The translations under genes and the position numbers were made by a program. From CAVUFH01 sp963740835 (GTDB lineage Bacteria; Actinomycetota; Acidimicrobiia; IMCC26256; PALSA-610), in assembly GCA_963740835.1 (NCBI GenBank), contig CAVUFH010000007.1, positions 889,344 through 953,343 on the forward strand: a DNA stretch of 64,000 nucleotides. The letters run 5' to 3'. Of this stretch, positions 39,974-49,052 are shown one piece after another. Under the pieces are notes generated by a model. The model was given only the letters and a program-made list of their open reading frames with translations, had not been told where the DNA came from and did no database searches. Position 1 is the first letter of the stretch; every line of letters starts with the position of its first letter.

Positions 39974-41530
39974 GTGTCCTTCCGTGTGGCGGCGTTCGTC
40001 GGCGGCATCGCCGCGGTCGCGTTGTTGTGCGCCCTCGCGCCCGACACTGATCCGGCGCGAGTGGGCTACGACCTGGCGATCGTCGTCACGACGGGCATCA
40101 CCTGGTACGGCGCGACGCGCACGGAGAACGATCGGCTGGCCTGGCGGCTGATCGCCGGCGGCCTCACCTGCTGGGTCGTCGGCGACCTGCTCTGGGACGC
40201 GTACGCGTACCTCCGCTGGGACCGTCCGTCGGTCTCCGTCGCCGACCTGTTCTACCTCGCCGGATATCCGCTGCTCGCGGCCGGGATCGTGCGCATCCTC
40301 ACGCTCCGGACGCCCGGGCGATACCGAGAAGGTCTGCTCGACGGCGTCGCGTTCGCGATCGCCGCCGCGATCGCGACGTGGGCGTTCCTCGTGGTGCCGA
40401 CGACGAGGGACGCGACCCTGCTCGACGCCGTCGTCTGGGGCGCCTATCCCTTCGCCGACGTCCTGATCTTCGCCGCGGTCGTCTGGCTGGTGTTGACCCC
40501 TGGGCGGCGCGGTGCACCGACGCTCCTGCTCCTCGCGTTCCTCACCGGCACGTTGCTGCTGGACCTGCTGTGGATCGCGATTCCGTTGCTTGACGCGACG
40601 TTCGATCCGGGACCGCTCAACGCGGGCTACCCGATCGCGTACGCCGCGCTCGCGCTCGCCGCGATCCTCCCGTCTCGAGGCGAGCTCAGTTCGCAAGCGA
40701 CGTTGCCAGCCGGCCGCATGCATCCCGCGCGCTTCATGCTGCTGGGGTTCGCGTTGATGACGGCACCCACGATCGCGATCGCGACGACGTCGAACATGAG
40801 CATCGCGTCCGAGGTCTTCCTCTTCGCCGCCTCGATGACGCTCGCGAGCATCGTACTGTGGCGATTCCGTATCGCGGTGCGCGAACGGGAGCAGGTGCAA
40901 GCCGAGCTCGAGCACCAGCTCGCGCACGACCACCTCACCGGCCTCTACAACCGGCAGCAGTGGGTCGAGATCCTGCAGCTCCAGCTCTCCCGCGCGGTCC
41001 GCACCCGCACTCAGGTCGCGGTCTTGTACCTGGACCTCGACGGCTTCAAGCCGGTCAACGACACCTTCGGGCACGCCGCGGGTGACTTCGTCCTCGTCGT
41101 GGTCGCCCAGCGACTCCGCGCGCTCGTCCGCCCGCACGATGTCGTCGCCCGCGTCGGCGGCGACGAGTTCGCGATCTCCTGCGAGGACCTCCAGACCGTG
41201 GCCGAGGCCGAGGAGATCGCGGCCCGGATCATCGCGGGATTGGCGGTGCCGGTCGAGGTCGCGGGCCATCTGGCGACCCGGCCGGTGGCGGTGTCGGCCA
41301 GCGTCGGCATCACGATCAGCCCCGGCGATTCCGATGCCGAACACCTCGTCGATGCGGCCGACGGGGCCATGTACCAGGCCAAGCAGGCCGGGAAGCACCG
41401 GTTCGCAGTCGCACCGGCCGCGCCCGGGATCGCGCCGCGGCCGCCAGGTCACCCTCAATACGGCCCCCCGACCGGCCGAATGTCTCGCAAGGAACCCGGA
41501 ATGGACGGCAGGGAGCTGACACGGCAATGA
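39974..41530 (+). CDS. Membrane diguanylate cyclase (GGDEF)
   Basis: A 518-residue protein. Residues 1-300 hold about eight hydrophobic helices (MASE-like sensor). A short coiled coil (AVREREQVQAELEHQLAHDH) leads into a complete GGDEF domain: LTGLYNRQQWVEIL, VAVLYLDLDGFKPVNDTFGH, RVGGDEFAIS (intact catalytic site near residue 395) and ADGAMYQAKQAGKHR. It makes cyclic-di-GMP. No RxxD inhibitory site is evident five residues before GGDEF. Its stop overlaps the ATG of the GGDEF-EAL gene (ATGA). Confidence 0.93.
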   Translation: MSFRVAAFVGGIAAVALLCALAPDTDPARVGYDLAIVVTTGITWYGATRTENDRLAWRLIAGGLTCWVVGDLLWDAYAYLRWDRPSVSVADLFYLAGYPLLAAGIVRILTLRTPGRYREGLLDGVAFAIAAAIATWAFLVVPTTRDATLLDAVVWGAYPFADVLIFAAVVWLVLTPGRRGAPTLLLLAFLTGTLLLDLLWIAIPLLDATFDPGPLNAGYPIAYAALALAAILPSRGELSSQATLPAGRMHPARFMLLGFALMTAPTIAIATTSNMSIASEVFLFAASMTLASIVLWRFRIAVREREQVQAELEHQLAHDHLTGLYNRQQWVEILQLQLSRAVRTRTQVAVLYLDLDGFKPVNDTFGHAAGDFVLVVVAQRLRALVRPHDVVARVGGDEFAISCEDLQTVAEAEEIAARIIAGLAVPVEVAGHLATRPVAVSASVGITISPGDSDAEHLVDAADGAMYQAKQAGKHRFAVAPAAPGIAPRPPGHPQYGPPTGRMSRKEPGMDGRELTRQ

Positions 41531-43858
41531 GCACGGACGCCGATCGGCACCGGGAGCGCGCCGCGCTCACGGTGGGCATCGTCGGAACCGGATGGATCGC
41601 GCTCCACGGGACCGGGCTGCTCGGCCCGCTGTCCCAGGACACGTTCGTGCTCCTGGGCGCCACCGCCGTGACGGCGACCGTCGTCGGGCTGCGCCGCTAC
41701 CGGCCCGCGCGCCGGTGGCCGTTCGTCCTCATGGCGACCGCGTTCTTCCTCTTCCTCCTCGGCGGCGCACTCCGGCAGCAGTTCGGGACCCTCGGCGACC
41801 TGACCGCGCATCGCTCGCTGATCCCGGACTTCCTCGCCGCGCCCGGCTACGTCCTCCTCGGTCTCGGGCTGGCCGGCATCGCCCGCGCCCGCCGGGGCAG
41901 TGCCGGCTTCGACCTCGACGCGACGCTCGACGCGCTGGTGGCCGCGCTGGCCGCGCTCGTCGTGGCGTGGGCGTACCTGATCACACCCGCGCTCGCGAAC
42001 GAGACCGCGCCGCTCCGAGTTCGCCTCGTCCTCGCGGCCTACCCGGCACTTTCGGCGTTCCTCGTCGTCATGATCCTGCAGGTGGCCTTCGTCGTCGACG
42101 ATCGCCGCGTTCCCGCGCACCGGTTGCTCGTCGTCGCGCTCGGCTGCATGTTCATCGGCGACGTCGTGTACATGCTCGAAGACGCGCGCATCGCGAGGCT
42201 CTCGCTGCTCGTCATCGACGTGCCGTACGCACTCGCGTTCCTGGCGGTGAGCGTCGCGGTGCTCCATCCCTCGATGCGCGAGCTCCTCGAGCCGGTGCCG
42301 CGGGCCAAACGGACGACGCGCCCATCACGCCTCGCGCTCGTCTCGGCGTGCATCGGCATCCCGCTGCTCGTGACCGTCGCAGATGGCCATCGCAGCCTCG
42401 TCGACAAGAGCGTGCTGCTGATCGTGATGGTCTTCTTGAGCTCGACCGCGATCTGGCGCGTCTTCCGTGCCTTGCGCGCGCACGCGCGGTCGGAAGAGCG
42501 GCTCGTCCACCAGGCGACCCACGACGCGCTCGACGCGGCTGCCGAACCGCGCCTACCTCACCGACCAGCTCGATCAGGCGCTCTCGCGGCAGGCGGGAAC
42601 CGACATCCTGCTCGGCGTCCTGTTCCTGGACATCGACCGCTTCAAGGTCGTCAACGACAGCATGGGCCACAACCTGGGCGACGAACTCCTCATCGCGGTC
42701 GCCAAGCGCTTGCATGGCGCGCTCTCGCAGCAGGCAGTGATCGCGCGCGTCGGTGGTGACGAGTTCGTCATTGTGCTGGAACGGCTGCGCGACACCGCGG
42801 CCGTGGTTGCCGCAGCCGAGATGGTACGGCAGTGCTTCGCGCTCCCGTTCGCACTCTCCCAGGCGGAGATCTACGCGACCGTCAGCATCGGCATCGCGGT
42901 CGTGGGTCCCGGCGGCGAAGCCAGCGTCGAGACCTTGCTGCGCGACGCTGACACCGCGATGTACCAAGCCAAGGACGCCGGCCGCGACGCGGTTGCGGTG
43001 TTCGACCAGGACATGCGGGACCTCGTTGCGACGCGTCTGAACCTCGAACGCGAGCTCCGCAAGGCGCGCCACAACGGTGAGTTCACACTGCACTACCAGC
43101 CGATCCTCGCGATGCGCTCGAAGGAGATCGTCGGCGTCGAAGCGTTGCTGCGCTGGTCGCCACCCGCGCTCGGTCCGATCGCGCCGGCGCTGTTCATTCC
43201 GATCGCGGAAGACACCGGCCTCATCGAGGAGATCGGCGCGTGGGTGCTCGAGACCGCGTGCGCCGACCTCGCCCGTTGGCGCGCGGAGATCCCGGGCTAC
43301 GCCGATCTCTACGTCGCGGTGAACCTCTCGGTCCGGCAGCTGCGGAACCCGCACATCGTCGACGAGACCCGAGCCACCTTGCAGCAGACCCAGCTGCCGG
43401 GCCACGCGCTGCACCTCGAGCTCACCGAGTCGATCTTCCTGCGGTCGTCGGGCGTGAACCACGACAAGTTGCAGCAGCTCCGCGACCTCGGGGTCAGGAT
43501 CGCCATCGATGACTTCGGCACGGGCTATTCGTCCCTCGCGTACTTGCGTCGCTTCCCTGTCGACGTGATCAAGATCGACAAGTCGTTCGTCGACGAACTC
43601 GACCGAGAAGACTCCGCCGAGGAGTCGCTGGTCGCCGCGATCGTGGCGATGGCGCGGGCGCTGGGCAAGGCGACCGTCGCCGAAGGCGTGGAGACGCCGG
43701 TACAGAGCAAGCGGCTCGAGGCGTTGGGCGTCGACATGGCGCAGGGATACGTCTACGCACGACCGACACCGGCCGACGAGGTCCCCGCGCTCCTCTGCCG
43801 CCTGCGTCAGCGGGCGACGCGCGAAGTCGTCGACGTGACGCTGTCGAAGACGTTCTGA
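41527..43858 (+). CDS. Membrane GGDEF-EAL c-di-GMP protein (single-base frameshift)
   Basis: About 775 residues with a multi-TM N-terminus of the same type as the neighbour, then GGDEF and EAL domains. The first frame ends its sense at HQATHDAL; the next frame gives TRLPNRAYLTDQLDQ, so one surplus G at about 42532 splits the gene. GGDEF is intact (RVGGDEFVIVLE). All EAL landmarks are present: EALLRW, VNLSVRQL, IAIDDFGTGYSSLAYL, KIDKSFVDEL and ATVAEGVETP. Both synthesis and hydrolysis of c-di-GMP look possible. Translationally coupled to the cyclase upstream. Confidence 0.9.
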
Positions 43859-44658
43859 TCTTCGTCGAGCGCGATGGTGTCCGCGGCGAGAACCCGCGCG
43901 ACGGCGTCGCGCCACTGTGGCGGCGCAACCGCGTCGTGGATCCCGTTGCCTTCGAACAGGATCTCGTGAATCGGTGGATGCGACTCGCGGAGTCGGACGC
44001 CGTAGTCGGGGATGTCGATGTAGACCGGGATGCTCGACGGCGAGTCGAGATAGTCCTTGGGCTCGACACCGCCGAAGTGCGAGAGTGGTCGGCCCATACG
44101 GGTCTGGATGAGATCGAGCACGACGAGGTCGAGGATCGTCACGAAGTAGTCCACCGCGAAGGGCAGCGCGCCCTGGAACAACGCCTGGTACAACGCGAGG
44201 CTGATCAGACCTTCGGAACCGCGACCGCGATAGTCCGCGGCGACGGCCAGTGTGGAGACGTCCCAGACCCGTGCCGGATCCACGGCCGTGCCGACCGACG
44301 CGAACAGCTGGTCGGTGGTGCGGTCCCAGACCTGCGCCACGTCGGCGAGCGTCTTCTGCCCGATGGCCGACGGGACGATCATGCGCATGACCCCGGCCGG
44401 GCTCATCCGCCGGTGGTCGATGACGCAGTAGAACATGCTGCCGGGCTCGTACGGTTCGTACTCCTCCGCGAGCAGCTCCCGCGAGTTGCCGAAGTACTCG
44501 AGGAACACCTGGCGTTCGATCTCGCGAGCGAGCTCGGCGCCCGGGTCGGTGCACGAGAACACATACGTTCCGAAGGGCTGTTCGGGCCGGTCGTCGCCGA
44601 TGACCGACTCGGTCAGCTCTCGCAGCGACAGGTCCACGGGTTCAGAACTCCCGAGCAC
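43807..44658 (-). CDS. GNAT-fold acyltransferase resembling autoinducer synthases
   Basis: A 283-residue GTG-started protein. The N-terminal half (EIERQVFLEYFGNSRELLAE, EEYEPYEPGSMFYCVIDHRR, SPAGVMRMIVPSAIG) has the layout of LuxI/FeeM N-acyl synthases. VWDVSTLAVAADYRGRG is like motif A of GNATs. A C-terminal part of about 110 residues ends the protein. Known members make N-acyl amino acids or acyl-homoserine lactones. The gene follows a SAM-decarboxylase-like gene (17-bp overlap), and its tail runs 52 bp into the end of the EAL gene. The family assignment is by pattern only. Confidence 0.6.
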   Translation of the reverse strand: MLGSSEPVDLSLRELTESVIGDDRPEQPFGTYVFSCTDPGAELAREIERQVFLEYFGNSRELLAEEYEPYEPGSMFYCVIDHRRMSPAGVMRMIVPSAIGQKTLADVAQVWDRTTDQLFASVGTAVDPARVWDVSTLAVAADYRGRGSEGLISLALYQALFQGALPFAVDYFVTILDLVVLDLIQTRMGRPLSHFGGVEPKDYLDSPSSIPVYIDIPDYGVRLRESHPPIHEILFEGNGIHDAVAPPQWRDAVARVLAADTIALDEDQNVFDSVTSTTSRVAR

Positions 44659-45025
44659 TGATCGAAACCGCGTCGAAGTACTGCCGGGTGAACTCGACGA
44701 CGTCGGCCGGATCGAACGCCTTGCACGTGTACATGTCGACGCTGAAGAAGATGCGCGGCTGCTCCCACCCGTAGAAGTGTGCGCCGGACGTCTCCCAGTG
44801 GATCCAGCCCGCCCACCCGAACCGGTCGGACCGGTGGGTCACCGGTGGCGCGAGCACCGTCATGCCCGCGACCTGCGACAACGCGAGCAGGTAGTCACGG
44901 ATGTCGACGTCGGTGACCGGCGTCCGGCACGTGCCCTCGACGACGAGCCGTTGGCGGAAGATCTCAGGTGCCAGGTCGACGTATTGCTCCGCGACTCTCT
45001 CGACCACCGCATCCGACTCCCGCAC
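44642..45025 (-). CDS. S-adenosylmethionine-decarboxylase-like protein
   Basis: A 127-residue GTG-started protein: FRQRLVVEGTCRTPVTDVDI, RDYLLALSQVAGMTVLAPPV, WIHWETSGAHFYGWEQPRIF, FSVDMYTCKAFDPADVVEFT. This matches the small SpeH-type fold (VDxxTCK is the family end). The cleavage site, normally E-S-H, is aligned with E-T-S-G-A-H, so pyruvoyl formation is not certain. A decarboxylated SAM would feed aminopropyl transfer. It is the first gene of a unit with the autoinducer-synthase-like gene. Confidence 0.7.
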   Translation of the reverse strand: MRESDAVVERVAEQYVDLAPEIFRQRLVVEGTCRTPVTDVDIRDYLLALSQVAGMTVLAPPVTHRSDRFGWAGWIHWETSGAHFYGWEQPRIFFSVDMYTCKAFDPADVVEFTRQYFDAVSISAREF

Positions 45026-45035
45026 CCGGCAAGTT

Positions 45036-45053
45036 AAGCAATGCGAAATGCTT
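45036..45053. promoter_or_regulatory. Imperfect 18-bp dyad before the SAM-decarboxylase-like gene
   Basis: AAGCAATGCGAAATGCTT has 5-bp perfect arms (AAGCA/TGCTT) and a partly symmetric centre, about 11 bp from the GTG start at 45025. Length and position resemble a lux-box-type operator, but the sequence differs from the known consensus. Confidence 0.4.
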
Positions 45054-45160
45054 CGCGCCAATGCGCAGCCGTTGCGACGCGGCGGGGGTGTTGCCATCCG
45101 CGTCGGTTTCGGGGTTGCACCGGCGACCGCGAGAGATGTGTACGTTCCATTGCAAGCGTG

Positions 45161-45660
45161 ATGAGCGCAGTCGGCATCGTGGCGCGCGCCGAGTTCCGTC
45201 GTCGGCGCTGGGCGCTGCTCGCACTCGCCGCGGTACTGCGGTCGGCCTCGATGCGTCACTCGGAGCGTTCGCGGCCGCGTACCGCACCGACCGTGCGTAT
45301 CCCAACTACGTGCGCCATGCCGATGTCACCGATCTGGTCGTGAACCCGAGCCTGTCGACCGTCGAGTTCGATCGCGCGGTGCGCGCGCTGCCACACGTGC
45401 GTGGTGCCTGGACCGAGCACCAACTCACCGGTGGCGTCGGCGAGCACGCCCCGCGGACTGCAGGCGCGCTCATCGCCGACACCGGCGGCGGAGAGGTCCA
45501 CGGGGCAACCGACGGCGCTACACGCGGGCCGCCAGGGCGGCACGAGGTCTTGCGCCCGGCGGAGATCCTGCGCGCCGAAGCCGATGGCGCGGCTCAGTTC
45601 GCGGCCACGGTCACGCCTTCGTTCAGTGCTCCTCCTCCTGACGCAGGTCGTCAGTCGCGC
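45161..45660 (+). pseudogene. Decayed FtsX-like ABC permease (N-terminal remnant)
   Basis: The start MSAVGIVARAEFRRRRWALL and ALAAVL is the first helix of an FtsX-type permease. The sense then shifts to another frame: ASLGAFAAAYRTDRAYPNYV, RHADVTDLVVNPSLSTVEFD, RAVRALPHVRGAWTEHQLTG. It fades out after about 130 residues. An intact protein has about 800 residues. The gene has therefore suffered a frameshift and loss of most of its length. A complete relative stands 4 kb downstream. Confidence 0.75.
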
Positions 45661-45805
45661 GCGCGAACTTTGCGGTGGTGAGTTCGATCAGCGCGGGCAC
45701 CGCGCTCGGGTCGATTCCGATGCGTGCGGCGATCTCGTCGGTCGACGCGCCGGCGTCGAGCAGTGCCTTGACTCGCTGATAGGTCGGCGGCAGCTGCTCG
45801 TTCAT
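45623..45805 (-). CDS. Small HTH-like hypothetical protein
   Basis: A 60-residue protein, MNEQLPPTYQRVKALLDAGA and STDEIAARIGIDPSAVPALI, which reads as a single helix-turn-helix of the sigma-region-4/Hin type with an acidic tail. No clear ribosome-binding site. It overlaps the end of the FtsX remnant on the other strand. Moderate support only. Confidence 0.45.
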   Translation of the reverse strand: MNEQLPPTYQRVKALLDAGASTDEIAARIGIDPSAVPALIELTTAKFARATDDLRQEEEH

Positions 45806-45919
45806 TGGATTGTGCTGCGAACGTTCATCCCCGACCTCCCCACGAGCGACGTGTCGACCATGCCGGAAGCCGGCGAGCGCGTCGTGAGTAGCGGACTACT
45901 CACGCCTATGCGGCAGGCC

Positions 45920-46615
45920 TCAGAGGGCGGCGTTCGGACGCTCGCCGAGGAGGTCGGTCAGCTCCTGGCGGCCGGAGATGCCGAGCTTGGCGTAGACCCG
46001 ACCGAGCAGGTTGTCGACGGTGCGCGTCGTGATGCCCAGCCGGGCGGCGATCTCGCGACTCGGGAGGTTGGCGGCCGCGAGCTCGGCGATCTCGCGTTCG
46101 CGCGGGGTCAGGTCCTCGGGTTGATCGGCCCACGTCAGCGCGGGCGTACGGACACCCTCACAGCGGCACACGTGCGCACGCGCGAGTTCGAGCACCGCAA
46201 AGGCGCGGGCTCGCCTCCCATCCCGTCGGTGCACGCGGGCCGCGGCGAACCCGGCCTCGGCCGCGAACAGATCGAACGTCATCGCCGCGAATGCCCGGGC
46301 CGCCTCATCGAGCCGGTCGGCGTCGTCGTCCGCGAGACCACGCGCGTGCGCGGCGAGCGCGTCGACGAGGGGACCGTCGACGATCTTGCTCAACGCAACC
46401 AGCCGATCGGCAGTGACGCGCGAGGGCGCGAAGCGCGCGACGTCGTGGAGCGCGAACGCTTCGAACGTGTGATGCCGGCGAGCGGCGCCCGTGAGCACGA
46501 CACTGCCGTGCGCCTGAAGCGCGGCGGCCGCGAGCGCGAGCTCGTCGTCGCGACCGACGAGCGGCCAGCGGTTCGGATCGACGCGGTTCGCCCCGGCGTC
46601 CCACCCACCGTCCAT
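45920..46615 (-). pseudogene. LuxR-family regulator with internal deletion of the ATPase domain
   Basis: A 231-residue frame starting with GGAGGGGACCCG before the ATG. It opens like a large LAL/LuxR regulator, WPLVGRDDELALAAAALQAH and GSVVLTGAA, exactly up to the residues before the Walker A loop. It then jumps to a C-terminal helical part (HTFEAFALHDVARFAPSRVT) and an intact LuxR HTH (LTPREREIAELAAANLPSRE, TRTVDNLLGRVYAKLGISGR). The P-loop, the rest of the ATPase and much of the helical domain, some hundreds of residues, are missing. The frame is open, so a short DNA-binding protein could still be made. Confidence 0.72.
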
Positions 46616-46668
46616 CGGGTCCCCTCCGGTGCCGAAGCGTACGCCCGGGCACTGCACGAAGCACGGGG

Positions 46669-47559
46669 TCACGCGAAGCGAACGATGGAGATCCCGCCGA
46701 AGACGAGGCAGTAGATCGCGAACGGCAAGAGGTTCCGCGTCTCGAAGAACCGCATCAAGAACTGCACGGACGCGTACGCGGCGAGGCCGGCGAAGAGACT
46801 GCCGACGAGTGCTTGGCCGCGGACGCCGTCGCCGAGATGGCCGGCGAGGTCGGGCAGCTTGTAGACCCCCGCGGCCAAGATGATCGGTGTCGCGAGCAAG
46901 AACGAGAACCGCGCCGCGTCCTCGTGGTCGAGCCCGCGCACGAGACCAGCCACCATCGTGATCCCCGAGCGGCTGATCCCTGCGAACAGCGCGCCGATCT
47001 GCGCGACACCGATCACGCCCGCTTCCTTGAACTCGAGCGTCTCGAGCCGCCGACCGACTTCGCGCCCACTCGGCGCGGTCGGATGCTGCGTGACCAACTT
47101 GCGGACAGCGTGGCGACGCCGCACCCGCTCTCCGGCGAGGAGGATCGCGCCGTTGATGGTCAGGAAGATCGCGGCCGCGAGCGGCTTGGCGAACAGCGTG
47201 CGCAACGAGTGCTCGAGCGCGAGACCGGTGAGTCCCGCCGGGATCGTCGCGACGATGAGCAGCCACGCCAGCCGCTCGTCGGGTGTCTTGACCCGACGCG
47301 TCCGCAGCGTGCGCAGGAACGCAGCGATGATGCGGACCCAGTCCGCACGGAAGTACACGAGCAACGCGAGCGCGGTCGCGACATGCAACGCGACGACGAA
47401 CGCAAGGTAGAACGACTCCCCCGCCGACTGCGCGCTGACGACGTGATCCCAACCCAGCCACGCCGGAACCAACACTGAATGGCCCAGGCTCGAGATCGGG
47501 AACAACTCCGTGACACCCTGGAGCAGACCGACCACGATCGCTTGGAAATAGCTGATCAA
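46669..47559 (-). CDS. uppP: Undecaprenyl-diphosphate phosphatase
   Basis: A 296-residue membrane enzyme (BacA family) that recycles the lipid carrier of cell-wall synthesis. The motif GLLQGVTELFPISSLGHSVL holds the conserved Glu residues, and LFAGISRSGITMVAGLVRGL is the second active-site motif, with Gly-Ile where PGT-SRSG is usual. About eight helices. It confers bacitracin tolerance in other species. Downstream of it on the same strand is the LuxR remnant. Confidence 0.93.
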   Translation of the reverse strand: MISYFQAIVVGLLQGVTELFPISSLGHSVLVPAWLGWDHVVSAQSAGESFYLAFVVALHVATALALLVYFRADWVRIIAAFLRTLRTRRVKTPDERLAWLLIVATIPAGLTGLALEHSLRTLFAKPLAAAIFLTINGAILLAGERVRRRHAVRKLVTQHPTAPSGREVGRRLETLEFKEAGVIGVAQIGALFAGISRSGITMVAGLVRGLDHEDAARFSFLLATPIILAAGVYKLPDLAGHLGDGVRGQALVGSLFAGLAAYASVQFLMRFFETRNLLPFAIYCLVFGGISIVRFA

Positions 47560-47635
47560 TGCCCCGCCCGTGCCGTCTCGAGCGTCGTTCGGAATGACTT
47601 GGAGGCGACCAAGGCGGCATTGTCGCGTTGCCGAT

Positions 47636-48436
47636 CTAAGCGAGCGGTAAACCGGTTTCGATCAGCGTCTTCAAGGCGGAGATCACGCGCGGCCAGCCGT
47701 CACTGACCATCGTCGAGATGGTCGTGTCGTCAGCGAAGAACTCGTGCACGACCGTCAACTTGCAGGTGTCATCGACGGGTTCGAGGTCGAAGGCGACCTG
47801 CGAGCGCGGCTCGGCGTTCAGCTCGGCCCGTACTTCTTCGGAGACGCCGACCCGCGGCGCGAGCTCCGGCGTCATGGTGTGCCACGTGTAGGAGAGCCGC
47901 CGGAACGGGTCGTACTCCAGCACGACCTGTTCGGGATCGGCGATGGTGACGCCGTTGTGCTCCCACACGATCGGCGAGCCGACCTTCCAGTCGGTCACCA
48001 AGTCGATCCCCCAGTACTCGCTCGTGAACGCCGGGTCGGTGAGCCCCTTCCACACGAGCTCGGGCGGGGCGTTGATGTAGGTCGTGTAGACGAAGTGACG
48101 GTTGTCCACGGGGAATCTTTCCGACGCGTGCTTCAGGTTGCCGAGCGCCTGGATGCGGTGCCGGTCGTACCGGTTGATCCAGCGTGCTTCGATCTCGTTG
48201 ATGGGCGCGGCATTGAGGTAGTGCAATTTCTCGCGCCCGCGTCGAACGGTGCTGACGAGGTTCGCCGCTTCCAGGACGGCGAGGTGCTTGCTCACCGACT
48301 GCCGCGCCATGTCGAGGCCCGCACAAAGCTCCATGAGGTTCTGCCCGCCACGCGCGTTCAGTCGGTCGAGCATGCGCCGCCGGCTGGGATCGGCCAGCGC
48401 CTTGAAGACCGCGTCCATGTCGCCGCTCGTCGTCAT
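47636..48436 (-). CDS. ArsR-type HTH fused to an SRPBCC (AHSA1-like) domain
   Basis: A 266-residue two-domain protein. Residues 1-95 are an ArsR winged helix (AVFKALADPSRRRMLDRLNA, DMARQSVSKHLAVLEAANLV, STVRRGREKLHYLN). Residues 110-266 are an SRPBCC ligand-binding fold (VYTTYINAPPELVWKGLTDP, LSYTWHTMTPELAPRVGVSE). The fusion is known in actinomycetes as a ligand-sensing regulator. ATG 48436 overlaps the upstream SRPBCC gene stop (TGATG). Confidence 0.88.
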   Translation of the reverse strand: MTTSGDMDAVFKALADPSRRRMLDRLNARGGQNLMELCAGLDMARQSVSKHLAVLEAANLVSTVRRGREKLHYLNAAPINEIEARWINRYDRHRIQALGNLKHASERFPVDNRHFVYTTYINAPPELVWKGLTDPAFTSEYWGIDLVTDWKVGSPIVWEHNGVTIADPEQVVLEYDPFRRLSYTWHTMTPELAPRVGVSEEVRAELNAEPRSQVAFDLEPVDDTCKLTVVHEFFADDTTISTMVSDGWPRVISALKTLIETGLPLA

Positions 48437-48882
48437 CAACCCCAGCTGCTGATCTGCAGTTCGCCGGGGTACGGCGTGCCCTCGCCGCCCTCGAGCTCCG
48501 CTTTCATCCCGAGGAGGAAGTATCCCCACTTCGTGCTGCAGTGGCCCATGAACTCGACCGGCTCGCGCCAGGTCTGGGTGAAGCGCAGCACCGTCTCGGA
48601 GCCGAACGGCTCGAGGTCGAAGGTGAACAGCTCGCCGACCCATTCGTCTGGTCCGGCGACGCCGCGCCACACGACCCGGTGATCGGTGATCTCGGCGACG
48701 GCGAACGTCACGCTCCGGCCCTGCTCCCGTCCGAACCAGAACCGCACCTCGCCCCCGACGGTCGGGTCGCCCTCCACGTCTCGCGTCCACCAGCTCGCGA
48801 GACCGTCGATCGTCGTCAGCCGGGCCACGACTGCGGCTTCGGGTGCCTGGATTCCCACTCGATGCCGGATTGCGTGCTCCAT
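48436..48882 (-). CDS. SRPBCC family protein (AHSA1-like)
   Basis: A 148-residue START-like fold: IRHRVGIQAPEAAVVARLTT, IDGLASWWTRDVEGDPTVGG and GSETVLRFTQTWREPVEFMG. It is coupled to the ArsR-SRPBCC fusion gene. An enzyme or a lipid-binding role is possible; the ligand is unknown. Confidence 0.85.
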   Translation of the reverse strand: MEHAIRHRVGIQAPEAAVVARLTTIDGLASWWTRDVEGDPTVGGEVRFWFGREQGRSVTFAVAEITDHRVVWRGVAGPDEWVGELFTFDLEPFGSETVLRFTQTWREPVEFMGHCSTKWGYFLLGMKAELEGGEGTPYPGELQISSWG

Positions 48883-49052
48883 CTCGTGCTCCTCGTTCGA
48901 CAGCCGCCGGTTATGCAGCCGTTTGTCTGCTCATTATGGGCAGCCATCCGGCTGCATGTCAAGGCCGCGCCAGGGCGCGCGAGAACGCCCGGCTCGGGGT
49001 ACCGCGCGCAAGCGCGGGCACCCGGGCCGGGCGCCATCGTGAGGTGTGCGGA

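Noticed and set aside
39839..41527. 562-residue open frame on the minus strand
   Set aside because: Shadow of the diguanylate cyclase gene, with charged low-complexity composition.
42212..44554. 780-residue open frame on the minus strand
   Set aside because: Antisense to the GGDEF-EAL gene and out of frame with the GNAT-like gene; no recognisable domains.
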